Assembly (NCBI RefSeq): GCF_902498785.1 | Contig: NZ_LR701493.1 | Span: 806,724-870,723 of the forward strand | Source: Sphingomonas sp. EC-HK361 | GTDB lineage: Bacteria > Pseudomonadota > Alphaproteobacteria > Sphingomonadales > Sphingomonadaceae | Direction: 5' to 3' | Length of the DNA stretch: 64,000 bases | Part shown: positions 17,201-26,682 of the stretch, piece after piece | How positions within the stretch are numbered: position 1 is the stretch's first letter | How the letters are laid out: each line of letters starts with the position of its first letter | The notes under the pieces: model-generated | The model's input: only the letters and a program-made list of their open reading frames with translations | What the model was told of the DNA's origin: nothing | Database searches by the model: none | Translations under genes and position numbers: made by a program

Positions 17201-18243
17201 CTCCACGCGAACGATTGAACGCAGAGGCCGCGAAGCGAATCCTCATCACCGATGGGGCCTTCGGCACCGAAATCCAGAACTGGAAGCTGGACGAGGCCGC
17301 GTATCGCGGATCGCTGACGCTTGGCCACGACCAGAAGGGCAACAACGACATTCTCGCGATCACCAAGCCGGAAGTACCCGAAGCGATCACGCGCGCGTAT
17401 CTGGAGGCTGGGTCGGATATCGTGTCGACCAACACGTTCAGCGCGAACGTCATCAGCCAGGCGGATTACGGCGCCGAGGCATTGGTGCGCGAGATCAATG
17501 TCGAGAGCGCGACGATCGCACGGGCGTTGGCGGACGAGTATGAGGCGAAGGATGGCCGCCCACGTTTTGTTGCGGGCGCCATCGGGCCGACGAACAAGAC
17601 GCTGTCGCTGTCGCCCGACGTGAACGATCCGGGCTTTCGCGAGATCGACTTCGACTATCTGAAGGGTGTGTACCGCGACCAGATCGACGCGCTCGTCGAG
17701 GGTGGGGTCGATTTCGTGCTGATCGAGACGGTGTTCGATACGCTGAACGCCAAGGCCGGGGTGATGGCGGCGATCGAGGCGGGAAACGACCTTGGTCGCG
17801 ATCTGCCGATCATGCTGTCGATGACGCTGACCGATCTCTCCGGGCGCAATCTGTCGGGGCACACAGTCGAGGCGTTCTGGCACGCGGTGCGGCATGCGAA
17901 GCCGGTGACGATCGGGCTGAACTGCTCGTTCGGCGCGGAGCAGCTGCGCCCGCATGTGAAGACGCTGAGCGAGATCGCGGATACGCTCATCATGGTCTAT
18001 CCCAATGCGGGGCTGCCCAACGAGCTCGGCGCGTATGACGAGGCGCCGGCGACGACCGCGGGGCTGGTCGGCGAGTGGGCCGAGGCGGGGCAGGTCAACA
18101 TCCTGGGCGGGTGCTGTGGATCGACGCCGGAGCATATCAAGGCGATCGCGGACGGTGTGCGCGGGTTGGCGCCGCGGGTGGTCACGACGCCCGAGGTGCG
18201 GACGCGGCTGGCTGGGCTGGAGCCGTTCACGATGGCGGCGTGA
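17197..18243 (+). CDS. metH: Methionine synthase, homocysteine-binding module (split MetH, part 1)
   Basis: 348 aa. The N-terminal homocysteine S-methyltransferase barrel of cobalamin-dependent methionine synthase as a separate protein. Zinc ligands are visible as Cys243 ([10 protein letters not shown]) and Cys306-Cys307 ([11 protein letters not shown]), matching the spacing in full-length MetH. The start [14 protein letters not shown] is also typical. The ATG at 17197 overlaps the metF stop. The remaining MetH domains are encoded by the next gene after a 136-bp gap holding a family-B repeat. Confidence 0.95.
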   Translation: MTPRERLNAEAAKRILITDGAFGTEIQNWKLDEAAYRGSLTLGHDQKGNNDILAITKPEVPEAITRAYLEAGSDIVSTNTFSANVISQADYGAEALVREINVESATIARALADEYEAKDGRPRFVAGAIGPTNKTLSLSPDVNDPGFREIDFDYLKGVYRDQIDALVEGGVDFVLIETVFDTLNAKAGVMAAIEAGNDLGRDLPIMLSMTLTDLSGRNLSGHTVEAFWHAVRHAKPVTIGLNCSFGAEQLRPHVKTLSEIADTLIMVYPNAGLPNELGAYDEAPATTAGLVGEWAEAGQVNILGGCCGSTPEHIKAIADGVRGLAPRVVTTPEVRTRLAGLEPFTMAA

Positions 18244-18247
18244 GGTC

Positions 18248-18365
18248 ATCCTCCCCTGCAAGGGGAGGTGGCAGCGCACAGCGCTGGTGGAGGGGTATCG
18301 CCCTCTCGAGAGCGCGACACCCCTCCACCAGCTTCGCTGGTCCCCCTCCCCTTGCAGGGGAGGAT
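18248..18365. repeat. Intergenic inverted repeat unit (family B) inside the met operon
   Basis: Arms at 18248-18270 and about 18343-18365, complementary apart from one mismatch, each a CCTCCCC / GGGGAGG hairpin. An inner pair is GGTGGAGGGGTATCGC / GCGACACCCCTCC. It is nearly the same unit as at 9602-9716. It lies between the two metH genes without an apparent terminator U-run, so transcription probably continues through it. Confidence 0.85.
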
Positions 18366-18379
18366 TTGAGAAGAAGACA

Positions 18380-21031
18380 ATGACCCAATCCTCCACCAAT
18401 TTCGTCAACATCGGCGAGCGCACCAACGTCACCGGATCGGCGGCGTTCAAGAAGCTCATCATGGCGGGCGATTACACGAAAGCGGTCGAGGTCGCGCGCA
18501 GCCAGGTGGAGAACGGCGCGCAGGTCATCGACGTCAACATGGACGAAGGTCTGCTCGACGCGGTCGAGGCGATGACGACCTTCCTGAAGCTGATCGCCGC
18601 CGAACCCGACATCGCGCGGGTGCCGGTGATGGTCGACAGCTCGAAATGGGACGTCATCGAAGCGGGGTTGAAGTGCGTTTCGGGCAAGCCGATCGTCAAT
18701 TCGATCAGCATGAAGGAAGGCGAGGCGCCGTTCATCCACCATGCGCGGCTGTGCATGGCTTACGGCGCGGCCGTCGTCGTGATGGCGTTCGACGAAACGG
18801 GGCAGGCAGACACCGAGGCGCGCAAGGTCGAGATCTGCGAGCGTGCCTACACGCTGCTGACCGGGATCGGCTTCCCGCCCGAGGATATCATCTTCGATCC
18901 CAACGTCTTCGCGGTGGCGACGGGGATCGAGGAGCATAACAATTACGCGGTCGACTTCATCGAGGCGACGCGCGCAATCAAGGCGCGCTGCCCGCACGTC
19001 CATATCTCGGGCGGGCTGTCGAACCTGTCGTTCAGCTTTCGCGGCAACGAGCCGGTGCGCCGCGCGATGCATTCGGTGTTCCTTTACCACGCCATCCCCG
19101 CGGGGATGGACATGGCGATCGTCAACGCAGGCCAGCTCGACGTCTACGACACGATCGATCCTGAACTCAGGACCGCGTGCGAGGACGTCATCCTCAACCG
19201 CGATCCCGAAGCCGGCGACCGGCTCGTCGCGCTCGCCGAGAAGTATCGCGGCACCGATGCGGTGGCGGAGAAGGCCGCGGCGGAATGGCGCAGCCTGCCG
19301 GTGACGAAGCGGCTGGAATATGCGCTGGTCAAGGGCATCGACGCGCATGTCGTCGAGGACACCGAAGAGTGCCGCCTGGCATTCGCACGGCCGATCGAGG
19401 TCATCGAGGGGCCGCTGATGGACGGGATGAACGTCGTCGGCGACCTGTTCGGCAGCGGCAAGATGTTCCTGCCGCAAGTGGTGAAATCGGCGCGCGTGAT
19501 GAAGAAGGCGGTCGCGCACCTGCTGCCCTTCATCGAGGCCGCGAAGGAGCCCGGCGCAAAGGGCAAGGGCAAGGTCGTGATGGCGACCGTGAAGGGCGAC
19601 GTCCACGATATCGGCAAGAATATCGTCGGCGTGGTGCTCCAGTGCAACGGGTTCGAGGTCGTCGATCTGGGCGTCATGGTACCGTGGTCGAAGATTCTCG
19701 AAGCCGCGAACGAGAATGACGCCGACATGATCGGGTTGTCGGGGCTCATCACGCCGAGCCTCGACGAGATGGTGACCGTCGCCGAGGAGATGAAGCGCGC
19801 GAAGATGACGATGCCGCTGCTCATCGGCGGCGCGACGACATCGAAAGTCCACACCGCGCTCAGGATCGCGCCGGCCTATGACGGGCCGGTCGTCCATGTC
19901 CTCGACGCGAGCCGCGCGGTCGGCGTTGCGACGACGCTGGTCAGCGACACGATCCGCGACGACTTCGTGGCGAAGACCGACGCGGATTATGCCGCGGTGC
20001 GCGCGGCGCGCGAGGGCAAGGGACAGAACGAGCTGCTGCCGATCGCCAAGGCACGTGCGAACCCGTTCGTCGCCGACATGGCGCTGAAGCCGGGCGCGCC
20101 GGCGAAGCCCGGGGTGCACGTGTTCCGCAGCTGGGATCTGTCCGATCTGCGCGAGGCGATCGACTGGACGCCGTTCTTTCGCGCCTGGGAACTGGCCGGC
20201 AATTTCCCGGCGATCCTGGACGATGCGGTCGTCGGGGACAGCGCGCGGTCGCTATATGCCGATGCCAACGCGATGCTCGACCGGATCATCGCGGAGAGAT
20301 GGCTGACCGCGCGCGGGGTCGCCGGGCTGTGGCCGTGCGCGCGTTACGAGGACGACGTGGTCGTCGACCTGAAGGGCGACTTCAACGCCGACGAGCTGCG
20401 CGGCTTCGACATGCTGAACCTTGTCGAGGGCACCGATATCGTCCGCCTGCCGTTCCTGCGCCAGCAGATCGTCAAGCGCGAGGGCCGCGCGAACATGTGC
20501 CTTGCCGACTTCATCGACGAGAGGGGCGACTGGATCGGCGGGTTCGCGGTGTCGATCCACGGCATCGAGCCGCATCTGGCGCGGTTCAAGGCGGGGATCG
20601 ACGATTACAGCGACATCCTGCTGAAGGCGCTTGCCGATCGTCTGGCCGAGGCGCTGGCCGAGCGGCTGCACCAGCATGTCCGCACCGACCTGTGGGGCTA
20701 TGCGCCCGACGAGCAGCTGACCAACGAGGCGCTGATCCGCGAGCAGTATCGCGGCATCCGGCCGGCGCCGGGCTATCCGGCCTGCCCGGAGCACAGCCTG
20801 AAGGTGAAGCTGTTCGAGATGCTCGACGCGCACCGCGCGACCGGCGCGAGCCTGACCGAAAGCTTTGCGATGCTGCCGACGGCTGCGGTGTCCGGCTTCT
20901 ATTTCGGCCATCCGCAGGCGGAGTATTTCGGCGTCGCGCGGATCGGGCGCGATCAGCTGGAGGAATATGCGGGGCGGCGCGGGGTCAGCGCGGAACTTGC
21001 CGAACGCTGGTTGCGGCCGAATCTGGATTGA
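18380..21031 (+). CDS. metH: Methionine synthase, pterin/B12/activation modules (split MetH, part 2)
   Basis: 883 aa. Begins [20 protein letters not shown] (pterin-binding domain), with [24 protein letters not shown] and [16 protein letters not shown]. Next are the cobalamin cap and Rossmann domains with the B12 ligand His409 in [14 protein letters not shown] and [11 protein letters not shown]. The C-terminus is the SAM-dependent reactivation domain with [13 protein letters not shown]. Transfers methyl from methyl-THF to homocysteine bound by part 1. The ATG at 18380 is chosen by homology with AGAAG upstream; an open frame from 18005 only reads through the part-1 tail and the repeat. B12 need links it to the btu operon at 35.5 kb. 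Confidence 0.96.
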   Translation: MTQSSTNFVNIGERTNVTGSAAFKKLIMAGDYTKAVEVARSQVENGAQVIDVNMDEGLLDAVEAMTTFLKLIAAEPDIARVPVMVDSSKWDVIEAGLKCVSGKPIVNSISMKEGEAPFIHHARLCMAYGAAVVVMAFDETGQADTEARKVEICERAYTLLTGIGFPPEDIIFDPNVFAVATGIEEHNNYAVDFIEATRAIKARCPHVHISGGLSNLSFSFRGNEPVRRAMHSVFLYHAIPAGMDMAIVNAGQLDVYDTIDPELRTACEDVILNRDPEAGDRLVALAEKYRGTDAVAEKAAAEWRSLPVTKRLEYALVKGIDAHVVEDTEECRLAFARPIEVIEGPLMDGMNVVGDLFGSGKMFLPQVVKSARVMKKAVAHLLPFIEAAKEPGAKGKGKVVMATVKGDVHDIGKNIVGVVLQCNGFEVVDLGVMVPWSKILEAANENDADMIGLSGLITPSLDEMVTVAEEMKRAKMTMPLLIGGATTSKVHTALRIAPAYDGPVVHVLDASRAVGVATTLVSDTIRDDFVAKTDADYAAVRAAREGKGQNELLPIAKARANPFVADMALKPGAPAKPGVHVFRSWDLSDLREAIDWTPFFRAWELAGNFPAILDDAVVGDSARSLYADANAMLDRIIAERWLTARGVAGLWPCARYEDDVVVDLKGDFNADELRGFDMLNLVEGTDIVRLPFLRQQIVKREGRANMCLADFIDERGDWIGGFAVSIHGIEPHLARFKAGIDDYSDILLKALADRLAEALAERLHQHVRTDLWGYAPDEQLTNEALIREQYRGIRPAPGYPACPEHSLKVKLFEMLDAHRATGASLTESFAMLPTAAVSGFYFGHPQAEYFGVARIGRDQLEEYAGRRGVSAELAERWLRPNLD

Positions 21032-21040
21032 GCGCCATCT

Positions 21041-21193
21041 ACTCCCCTCCCTGACAAGGGAGGGGCTGGGGGTGGGTTGTTCTCGATCGTCCGCAAGCGC
21101 GCCGCAAGGGCGTGACGGTGGAATTGCCGGACGGCCAGGCGTGCTCTCGCCGGCCTACCCACCCCCGACCCCTCCCTTGTCAGGGAGGGGAGG
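21041..21193. repeat. Intergenic inverted repeat unit (family A)
   Basis: Left arm 21041-21076 (CTCCCCTCCCTGACAAGGGA and GGGG, then GGGGGTGGG). Right arm 21158-21193 is its near-perfect reverse complement. About 80 bp of unpaired core separates them. It lies between the convergent ends of metH part 2 and the flavodoxin-like gene. Same family as 63555-63662. Confidence 0.85.
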
Positions 21194-21196
21194 ACG

Positions 21197-21805
21197 TCAC
21201 GCGGCGCCCGGAATGGGATTGTCCTTGAGCAGCTTCGCGAGATGCGCGGCGTTGGTCGCGACCATGCCGGCGGTTTCGAGCACCTTTTTGGGCGTTTCCT
21301 TCAGGTCCTTGAAATCGGTCGACCCCATCGCCTCGCCGACCCAGTAACAGGCGGCGACGGGCGGGATCGTCCAGCCAGTGTCGTTGAGTGATTGAAACGC
21401 CTGTGCGGAAGAGAAATGGGCGCCGTCCTCGTTGCCGACGATCGCCATCACCGCGACCTTGCCGTAGCTTGGCATGCGGCCCGCATCGTCGGTCTCGGAC
21501 AGGAACGCGTCCATCCGCTCTAGCACGCGCTTCGCGACGCTGCCCAGCTGACCCATCCAGATCGGGCCGCCGAGGATGAGGATATCATGGGCGAGGATCT
21601 TTTCGCGGATTGCGGGCCAGGCGTCGCCGTCGCCCTCGTCGCTGGTGACCCCCGGCTTGACGTCATGCGCGGCGACGCGGATCGTCTCCGTCACCTCGAC
21701 ATTGGCCTTGTTGAAGGCATCTGTCAGCACGCCGATCATGACGTCGGTCGAGCTCTCGCCCTCGGGTTTCAGGGTGCAGTTGAGCGCTATCGCCTTGATC
21801 GTCAT
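21197..21805 (-). CDS. Flavodoxin-fold NAD(P)H-dependent oxidoreductase
   Basis: 202 aa from ATG 21805. Starts TIKAIALNCTLKPEGESSTD (an FMN phosphate-loop-like region), then AHDILILGGPIWMGQLGSVAKRVLERMD and VMAIVGNEDGAHFSSAQAF, typical of the flavodoxin / NADPH-dependent FMN reductase superfamily. A longer frame to 21871 lacks homology upstream of this Met. Probably a soluble quinone- or FMN-reductase-like flavoprotein; the substrate is unknown. The starts of this gene and the secreted-protein gene are divergent, 116 bp apart. Confidence 0.85.
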   Translation of the reverse strand: MTIKAIALNCTLKPEGESSTDVMIGVLTDAFNKANVEVTETIRVAAHDVKPGVTSDEGDGDAWPAIREKILAHDILILGGPIWMGQLGSVAKRVLERMDAFLSETDDAGRMPSYGKVAVMAIVGNEDGAHFSSAQAFQSLNDTGWTIPPVAACYWVGEAMGSTDFKDLKETPKKVLETAGMVATNAAHLAKLLKDNPIPGAA

Positions 21806-21921
21806 CGGGGAACTCCGTGCGGTGTCCGGCAAAGGACGCGCGGGAGGGTCGAGGGGTTCCGGCGGAACCACGGGCGATCGTTACGGGTTTCGCGCTGATC
21901 CTGTCTGAAGGAGCAACGCCA

Positions 21922-22371
21922 ATGCAGTCGTTCAAGCTCAGTCTCGCCGTCGCGCTCGCCGCGGTCGCGCTTCCCGCCGTCGCACAGACGACCACCGCCG
22001 ATCCCGGCACGCCGCACAAGCCGCTTCCCTATGATCGCGGCTATGACAAGGATACGCCGCGCACCCGCGCGATCAACGACGCGGCGCGCCCCGGTGTGGA
22101 GAGCGCCAATGCCGAGGTGCTGGCCAGCGCGCAGGCGCAGACCAGCGGCGGCACAGCCGACAGCGCGCAATATTCGCGCGACATGGCCGCCTATCGCCAG
22201 GCGCTGCGCACGCGTCGGCATGTCGCCAACGCCGATATGCGCCGCTACGACCGGCAGCAGCGGGCCTATGCCGATGCGATGCGCGATTGGCGGCGGCAGA
22301 GCTATGCCTGCCACCACGGCAGCCGGCGGGCGTGCCGGGCGCCGACGCCGAACCCCGCGAATTACTGGTGA
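21922..22371 (+). CDS. Small secreted protein of unknown function
   Basis: 149 aa. Signal peptide KLSLAVALAAVALPAVAQ with cleavage after AVA. The mature part is polar and Tyr/Arg/Ala-rich, with likely helical segments DMAAYRQALRTRRHVANADMRRYDRQQRAYADAM and a C-terminal pair of cysteines (YACHHGSRRACR). An in-frame start at 21817 is rejected because the signal peptide begins at 21922, with AAGGAG upstream. It shares a convergent terminator with the HlyD gene. Confidence 0.75.
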   Translation: MQSFKLSLAVALAAVALPAVAQTTTADPGTPHKPLPYDRGYDKDTPRTRAINDAARPGVESANAEVLASAQAQTSGGTADSAQYSRDMAAYRQALRTRRHVANADMRRYDRQQRAYADAMRDWRRQSYACHHGSRRACRAPTPNPANYW

Positions 22372-22373
22372 CG

Positions 22374-22415
22374 TGAAACCAAGCGCCGTGCGGGAAGACG
22401 CGGCGCTGGGTTTCA
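22374..22415. terminator. Bidirectional hairpin between convergent genes
   Basis: TGAAACCAAGCGCCG at 22374-22388 and CGGCGCTGGGTTTCA at 22401-22415 pair with one mismatch. The right arm overlaps the HlyD stop codon. Placed between convergent gene ends, it probably ends both transcripts. No long U-run is present, so termination strength is uncertain. Confidence 0.65.
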
Positions 22416-23774
22416 GTGCTCGCGAAAGGACGACCAGAAGCTGCCGATCAGCGGCTCGAGGGCGTAGTCGAGCGCGGTTCGCTTTCTCAGCGGGATCAGC
22501 AGCTCCACCGGCATGCCCGCGCGCAGGGCGAAGTCTCTGCCGCGGGCGCGCCGGATCAGGCCGAGCTGGCGTTCGGGGACGGTGACTTCGCCGGTGAAAT
22601 AGCTTTGCCCCGTCTTCTCGTCGGTGAAGCTGTCGGCGGAGAGCCGGGTGAGCGTGCCTTCCAGGTCGGGCAGTGAGCGATCGTGCAGGCCGGGAAACTT
22701 CACGAGCGTTCGCTGGCCGACATTCAGGTCGTCAGCATCGTCGGGCGCGATGCGTGCCTGGATGCGCAGCGGTTCATGCTCGGGGACAATATCCATGAGC
22801 TTCTGGCCGGGCGCGATCACCCCGCCGGGGGTGAAGACGGACAGGCCGACGACCGCCCCCGTCGCGGGCGCGCGGATCGCGGTGCGTTCCAGCTGGTCGC
22901 GCGCGGCGGTCCATTTGGGGAGGATTTCGCCAAGCTTGTCCTCGACATCGCGCAGATCGGCGGCGGTGCGCTCGCGAAAGCTACGCTGCGCCTCCAACGC
23001 CTGGATTTCGCTTTCCCGCGCCGCGCCGCGGGTCTGCGATACGCTTGCGGTGTACTGGCCGCGCTGGCCTTCGAGTTCGGCGCGGGCGCGCTCCAGCTCG
23101 CGCATGCGGGTTGCCGAGACATAGCCCTTGTCGGCGACGGGGCGCAGCGCCGCGATCTGCTCGTCGATGAGGCGTAGCTGCTCGCGTGCGGACCGCGCCT
23201 GCTCGTCATAGCCGCGGCCCTGCTCGCCCGACTGCGCGACCCGCTGGCCGAGCGCGCCGCGCTGCGCGGAGAGGACCGCGGTGCGCGCGGCGAGTTCGGT
23301 GCGCTGGAGCTTCATCGCGAGCGCCGCCTCGGGGCGATCTTCCGGGGCGAGATCGGCGAATTCGCGCGGGGCCGGAATGTCGCTGCGGCCGAGCTCTTCC
23401 GATTCGAGCCGCGCGCGCTGGGCGAGGAGGCGGATGGCCTGCGAGGCGAGGGCGCGTTCCTGCGCGCGGACCTCCGCGGCGGCGAGCGTCATCAGCAATT
23501 GCCCGCGCATCACCCGCTGGCCCTCGCGGACATGGATCACCCCGATGACGCCGCCGTCGCGGTGCTGGACCGACTGGCGCTGGCCGGATACGACGAGCGT
23601 GCCCGGCGCATAGGCCGCCGCGTCGAGCCGGGCGAACGCCGCCCAGCCGAGAAAACCGATGAAGAACAGCGCGGCGACGATCGCGCCGATGCGGATATCG
23701 CGCGCCGGGTCCGCGATCTCGACGGCGCGTGGCGTGGCCGCGCCCCGGGGTGGCAGGATAACGGCGTCGCTCAT
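22413..23774 (-). CDS. Type I secretion periplasmic adaptor, HlyD family
   Basis: 453 aa. A single N-terminal membrane segment (IGAIVAALFFIGFLGWAAFARL, about residues 28-49). Then a barrel-sandwich half (GTLVVSGQRQSVQHRDGGVI, IHVREGQRV), a long coiled-coil hairpin (about residues 90-280), and the second half with TAIRAPATGAVVGLSVFTPGGVIAPGQKLMDIVP. PrtE/HlyD-type membrane fusion protein linking the ABC transporter to an outer-membrane TolC channel. Its ATG overlaps the ABC gene stop by 4 bp. No TolC gene or RTX substrate gene lies nearby. Confidence 0.93.
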   Translation of the reverse strand: MSDAVILPPRGAATPRAVEIADPARDIRIGAIVAALFFIGFLGWAAFARLDAAAYAPGTLVVSGQRQSVQHRDGGVIGVIHVREGQRVMRGQLLMTLAAAEVRAQERALASQAIRLLAQRARLESEELGRSDIPAPREFADLAPEDRPEAALAMKLQRTELAARTAVLSAQRGALGQRVAQSGEQGRGYDEQARSAREQLRLIDEQIAALRPVADKGYVSATRMRELERARAELEGQRGQYTASVSQTRGAARESEIQALEAQRSFRERTAADLRDVEDKLGEILPKWTAARDQLERTAIRAPATGAVVGLSVFTPGGVIAPGQKLMDIVPEHEPLRIQARIAPDDADDLNVGQRTLVKFPGLHDRSLPDLEGTLTRLSADSFTDEKTGQSYFTGEVTVPERQLGLIRRARGRDFALRAGMPVELLIPLRKRTALDYALEPLIGSFWSSFREH

Positions 23775-25504
23775 GATGCTCTCGCGGCCGGCGGCGGGGG
23801 TACGACGCGCCGGACATTGGCGGGCGCGATCCGTGGCAATACCTCTTCGCGCGGGCCGAACATCTCGACCCGTCCGTCGCGCAGGACGAGGATGCGATCG
23901 ACGACGGGGAGGATGCCGAGCTTGTGCGAGACGATGAGGATCGTGCGCCCTTTCGCCTTGAGCGCGCCGAGCGCCGCGACGAGCGCGGCGTCGCCCTCGG
24001 CATCGAGATGCGCGTTGGGTTCGTCGAGGATGAGGATCTGCGGGTTGCCGTAGACCGCGCGGGCGAGCGCGATGCGCTGCGCCTGGCCGGCCGAAATCCC
24101 GCGTCCGCCGAGGCGAAGCTGGTGATCGTAGCCGTTCGTCATGCGCCGGATGAGCGGATCGGCGCCGACGCTGGTCGCGGCTGCGACGATGGCGGCATCG
24201 ACACCCTCGCGCGGGGCGCCGATCTCGCCATCGAACCGCGCGATATTCTCTGCGATGGAGCCTGCGAACAGCGCAGAGTCCTGCGGGAGATAGCCGATAT
24301 GCCGCGCGAGGCGCTCCGGGTCCCAGTCGCGGGCATCGGCGCCGTCGAAGCGCACGGTGCCGCGGTCGGGAAGCAGCGCTCCGGCGATCGCCCGGACCAG
24401 GGTGGACTTGCCCGCGCCGCTCGGCCCGACGATCGCGACGACTTCGCCCGGCGCCACTGAAAGAGTGATGGCCTGCAGCAGCGCGCCGTCGCGCGCGTCG
24501 TTGAGGACGGTCACGCCCTCGAGCGATACGGCGCCCCGCGGGGGCGGGAGGTGGGTCGAGGCGGCGAGGGGCGGGGCGGTATCGAGAAGCGTTTCGAGGC
24601 TGCGATAGCTTTGCCGCGACTGGATGATCGGCCGCCACGTGCCGATCAGCTGCTCGATCGGGGCGAGCGCGCGCGCGATCAGGAAGGACGACGCGAAGAT
24701 CGCGCCAGCGGAGATGAGGTTGTCGACGGCGAGCAGCGCGCCGAGGCCGAGCGCGAGCGACTGGAGCGCGAGGCGGACGAACTTGGTGAGAGTCAGGAAC
24801 CCGCCGGCGGCGAAGTTGGCCTCGGTCTGCGCGACCAGCATCGCCTCGCGCTGGCGCAGCTGGCGGGCGACGAGCGCGCGCCGCATGCCGAGCGCACGGA
24901 CCGTGTCGGCCGATCCGAGCAGCGTCTCCTGCGCGGCATAGGAGGCGCCTGCGACCACCTGCGCCCGGTCCAGCCGTGTCCGCGTCGCGCGTTCGTTGGC
25001 AAGCGCGATGAGCGGGAGGGCGATACAGCCGAGGAGCGCGACGAGGCCGATCCAGGGATGCACGAGGAAGCAGACGAGGACGTAGATCGGCACCCACGGC
25101 GCATCGAAAAGCGCGAGGATGCCGGGGCCGGTGAGCGTCTGGCGCATCGCATCGAATTCGCGCAGCGCCGCGCGTGCGACGGGGAGATCGGGCCGGCCGA
25201 GCGTCGCGTCGAGGACAAGGGGCGCGAGCGCGGCGTCGATCTGCACGCCGGCGCGAACCAGCAGGCGCGCGCGGATCCGGTCGAGCAGGGCGAGCGTCGC
25301 GAGGGCGAACAGCAGCACGACGGTCAGGAAGAGAAGCGTCTGAATCCCGCGCGTCGGCACCACGCGGTCATAGACCTGGAGCATGTAGAGCGTCGGGACG
25401 ATGTAGAGCAGGTTGACGAGCGCGCTGAACCCCGCCGCTGCGACAAAGTGCCGCCGGCACAGCGCGAGCGCGCCGCGCATCGCTCCCAGAGGGTCCGCCG
25501 CCAT
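23771..25504 (-). CDS. Type I secretion ABC transporter (permease/ATPase, PrtD type)
   Basis: 577 aa from ATG 25504. An N-terminal transmembrane domain with about six segments (FSALVNLLYIVPTLYMLQVY, LLFLTVVLLFALATLALL and so on), no C39 peptidase domain. The ATPase domain has Walker A GPSGAGKSTL, Q-loop YLPQDSALF, an ABC-signature variant ISAGQAQRIALARAV, Walker B ILILDEPNAHLD and the H-loop IVSHK. Length and VYDRVVPTRG after TM2 fit the PrtD/AprD family, which exports proteins with C-terminal signals. The frame is open to 25945, but homology starts at AADPLGAMRGAL. Confidence 0.93.
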   Translation of the reverse strand: MAADPLGAMRGALALCRRHFVAAAGFSALVNLLYIVPTLYMLQVYDRVVPTRGIQTLLFLTVVLLFALATLALLDRIRARLLVRAGVQIDAALAPLVLDATLGRPDLPVARAALREFDAMRQTLTGPGILALFDAPWVPIYVLVCFLVHPWIGLVALLGCIALPLIALANERATRTRLDRAQVVAGASYAAQETLLGSADTVRALGMRRALVARQLRQREAMLVAQTEANFAAGGFLTLTKFVRLALQSLALGLGALLAVDNLISAGAIFASSFLIARALAPIEQLIGTWRPIIQSRQSYRSLETLLDTAPPLAASTHLPPPRGAVSLEGVTVLNDARDGALLQAITLSVAPGEVVAIVGPSGAGKSTLVRAIAGALLPDRGTVRFDGADARDWDPERLARHIGYLPQDSALFAGSIAENIARFDGEIGAPREGVDAAIVAAATSVGADPLIRRMTNGYDHQLRLGGRGISAGQAQRIALARAVYGNPQILILDEPNAHLDAEGDAALVAALGALKAKGRTILIVSHKLGILPVVDRILVLRDGRVEMFGPREEVLPRIAPANVRRVVPPPPAARAS

Positions 25505-25610
25505 CGCGCGAAGCCTAGCGTGAAATCGGACAGGCTGGCGAGGGAGAAAGGCTGGGTCGAGGGCTAATCCTGTCCGGCCGACTAATCCCTTTTCGCGCGA
25601 CCCCTGTCCG

Positions 25611-25624
25611 AAAGTCTTAGCCTG
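25611..25624 (+). promoter_or_regulatory. Motif AAAGTCTTAGCCTG upstream of cysD
   Basis: Fourteen bases that recur with one change at 28612-28625 upstream of the FdhF/YdeP gene; TGTC precedes both by two bases. It lies 147 bp before the cysD start, beyond a pair of CTAATCC direct repeats (25564 and 25582). Could be an operator shared by the sulfur-assimilation genes and the oxidoreductase. Only two copies were noticed, so it is tentative. Confidence 0.35.
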
Positions 25625-25681
25625 TGTGTGGCTTGGCTGAATGCGGATGTCGGGTTGATAGACAAGCTCCGGTTGACCGGA

Positions 25682-25792
25682 ATGAGAAAAAGCCATGCGA
25701 CGATGGCGGGATATCGGCGATATTGCCCCGGTGTGCGCCGGCTTGCCGCCGTCGCCCGAGGATCGACCGTATGCGCCACGCCAGCCCGCTGA
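25682..25792 (+). CDS. Possible 36-aa leader peptide upstream of cysD
   Basis: An ATG with a weak ribosome site (CCGGA) opens a short frame with [13 protein letters not shown], two cysteines (CPGV, VCATPAR) and many arginines. It overlaps the first 22 bases of cysD in another frame and stops at 25790-25792. Cys-containing leaders can couple cysteine supply to sulfur genes in other bacteria. Here there is no homology evidence and chance is quite possible. Confidence 0.2.
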   Translation: MRKSHATMAGYRRYCPGVRRLAAVARGSTVCATPAR

Positions 25793-26682
25793 CCCATCTG
25801 CAACGCCTCGAGTCCGAGAGCATCCACATCCTGCGCGAGGTCGTGGCCGAGGCGGAGCGGCCGGTGATGCTCTATTCGGCGGGCAAGGATTCGGCGGTGA
25901 TGCTGCATCTGGCGCGCAAGGCGTTCCACCCCGCACCGCCGCCATTCCCGCTGCTGCATGTCGATACGACGTGGAAGTTCCGCGCCATGTACGCTGCGCG
26001 CGACGAGGCGGCCGCTGCCGCTGGCATGGAATTGATCGTCCACCGCAACCCCGACGCGGTGGCGCGCGGCATCAACCCGTTCGATCACGGCAGCAGCGTC
26101 CATACCGATCTGTGGAAGACGCAAGGGCTGAAGCAGGCGCTCGACGCGCACGGCTTCGATGCGGCGTTCGGCGGCGCCCGGCGCGACGAGGAGAAGAGCC
26201 GGGCGAAGGAACGCATCTTTTCCTTCCGCTCCGCCGCGCACCGCTGGGACCCGCGGGCGCAGCGGCCCGAGCTCTGGCATCTCTACAATGCGCGCAAGGC
26301 GAGGGGAGAGAGCATGCGCGTCTTCCCGCTGTCGAACTGGACCGAGCTCGACATCTGGCAATATATCCATCTGGAAAACATCGCGATCGTGCCGCTCTAC
26401 TTCGCGGCAATGCGGCCGACGGTGGAGCGCGACGGCATGATCGTGATGGTCGACGACGACCGCTTCCGGCTGGCACCCGGCGAGGTGCCGGTCGATCGAT
26501 CGATCCGGTTCCGGACGCTCGGCTGCTATCCGCTGACCGGCGCGGTCGAGAGCGAGGCGACGACCTTGCCGCAGATCATCCAGGAAATGCTGCTCGCGAC
26601 CGGCTCCGAGCGGCAGGGCCGCGCGATCGACCACGACCAGAGCGCGTCGATGGAGCGCAAGAAGCAGGAGGGCTATTTCTGA
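25771..26682 (+). CDS. cysD: Sulfate adenylyltransferase subunit 2 (ATP sulfurylase, CysD)
   Basis: 303 aa. PP-loop N-type ATP pyrophosphatase that, with CysN, makes adenosine 5'-phosphosulfate from sulfate. Motifs: [18 protein letters not shown] at the N-terminus, PP-loop [57 protein letters not shown] and [14 protein letters not shown]. The ATG at 25771 is chosen by homology. Its stop overlaps the cysNC start by one base (TGATG), so the pair is coupled. Upstream are a conserved motif and a possible short leader. Confidence 0.96.
   Translation: MRHASPLTHLQRLESESIHILREVVAEAERPVMLYSAGKDSAVMLHLARKAFHPAPPPFPLLHVDTTWKFRAMYAARDEAAAAAGMELIVHRNPDAVARGINPFDHGSSVHTDLWKTQGLKQALDAHGFDAAFGGARRDEEKSRAKERIFSFRSAAHRWDPRAQRPELWHLYNARKARGESMRVFPLSNWTELDIWQYIHLENIAIVPLYFAAMRPTVERDGMIVMVDDDRFRLAPGEVPVDRSIRFRTLGCYPLTGAVESEATTLPQIIQEMLLATGSERQGRAIDHDQSASMERKKQEGYF

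Noticed and set aside
18005-18379. In-frame extension of metH part 2 back through the repeat
   Set aside because: The sequence before 18380 is the end of metH part 1 in another frame plus the family-B repeat; homology to MetH begins at [10 protein letters not shown].
18227-20119. 630-aa minus-strand frame opposite metH part 2
   Set aside because: Antisense shadow, no motif, very rich in Arg, Asp and His.
25695-26681. In-frame extension of cysNC across the whole cysD gene
   Set aside because: cysD is well supported in its own frame; the extension is Arg/Gly/Ala-rich noise, and the TGATG junction gives a normal cysNC start.
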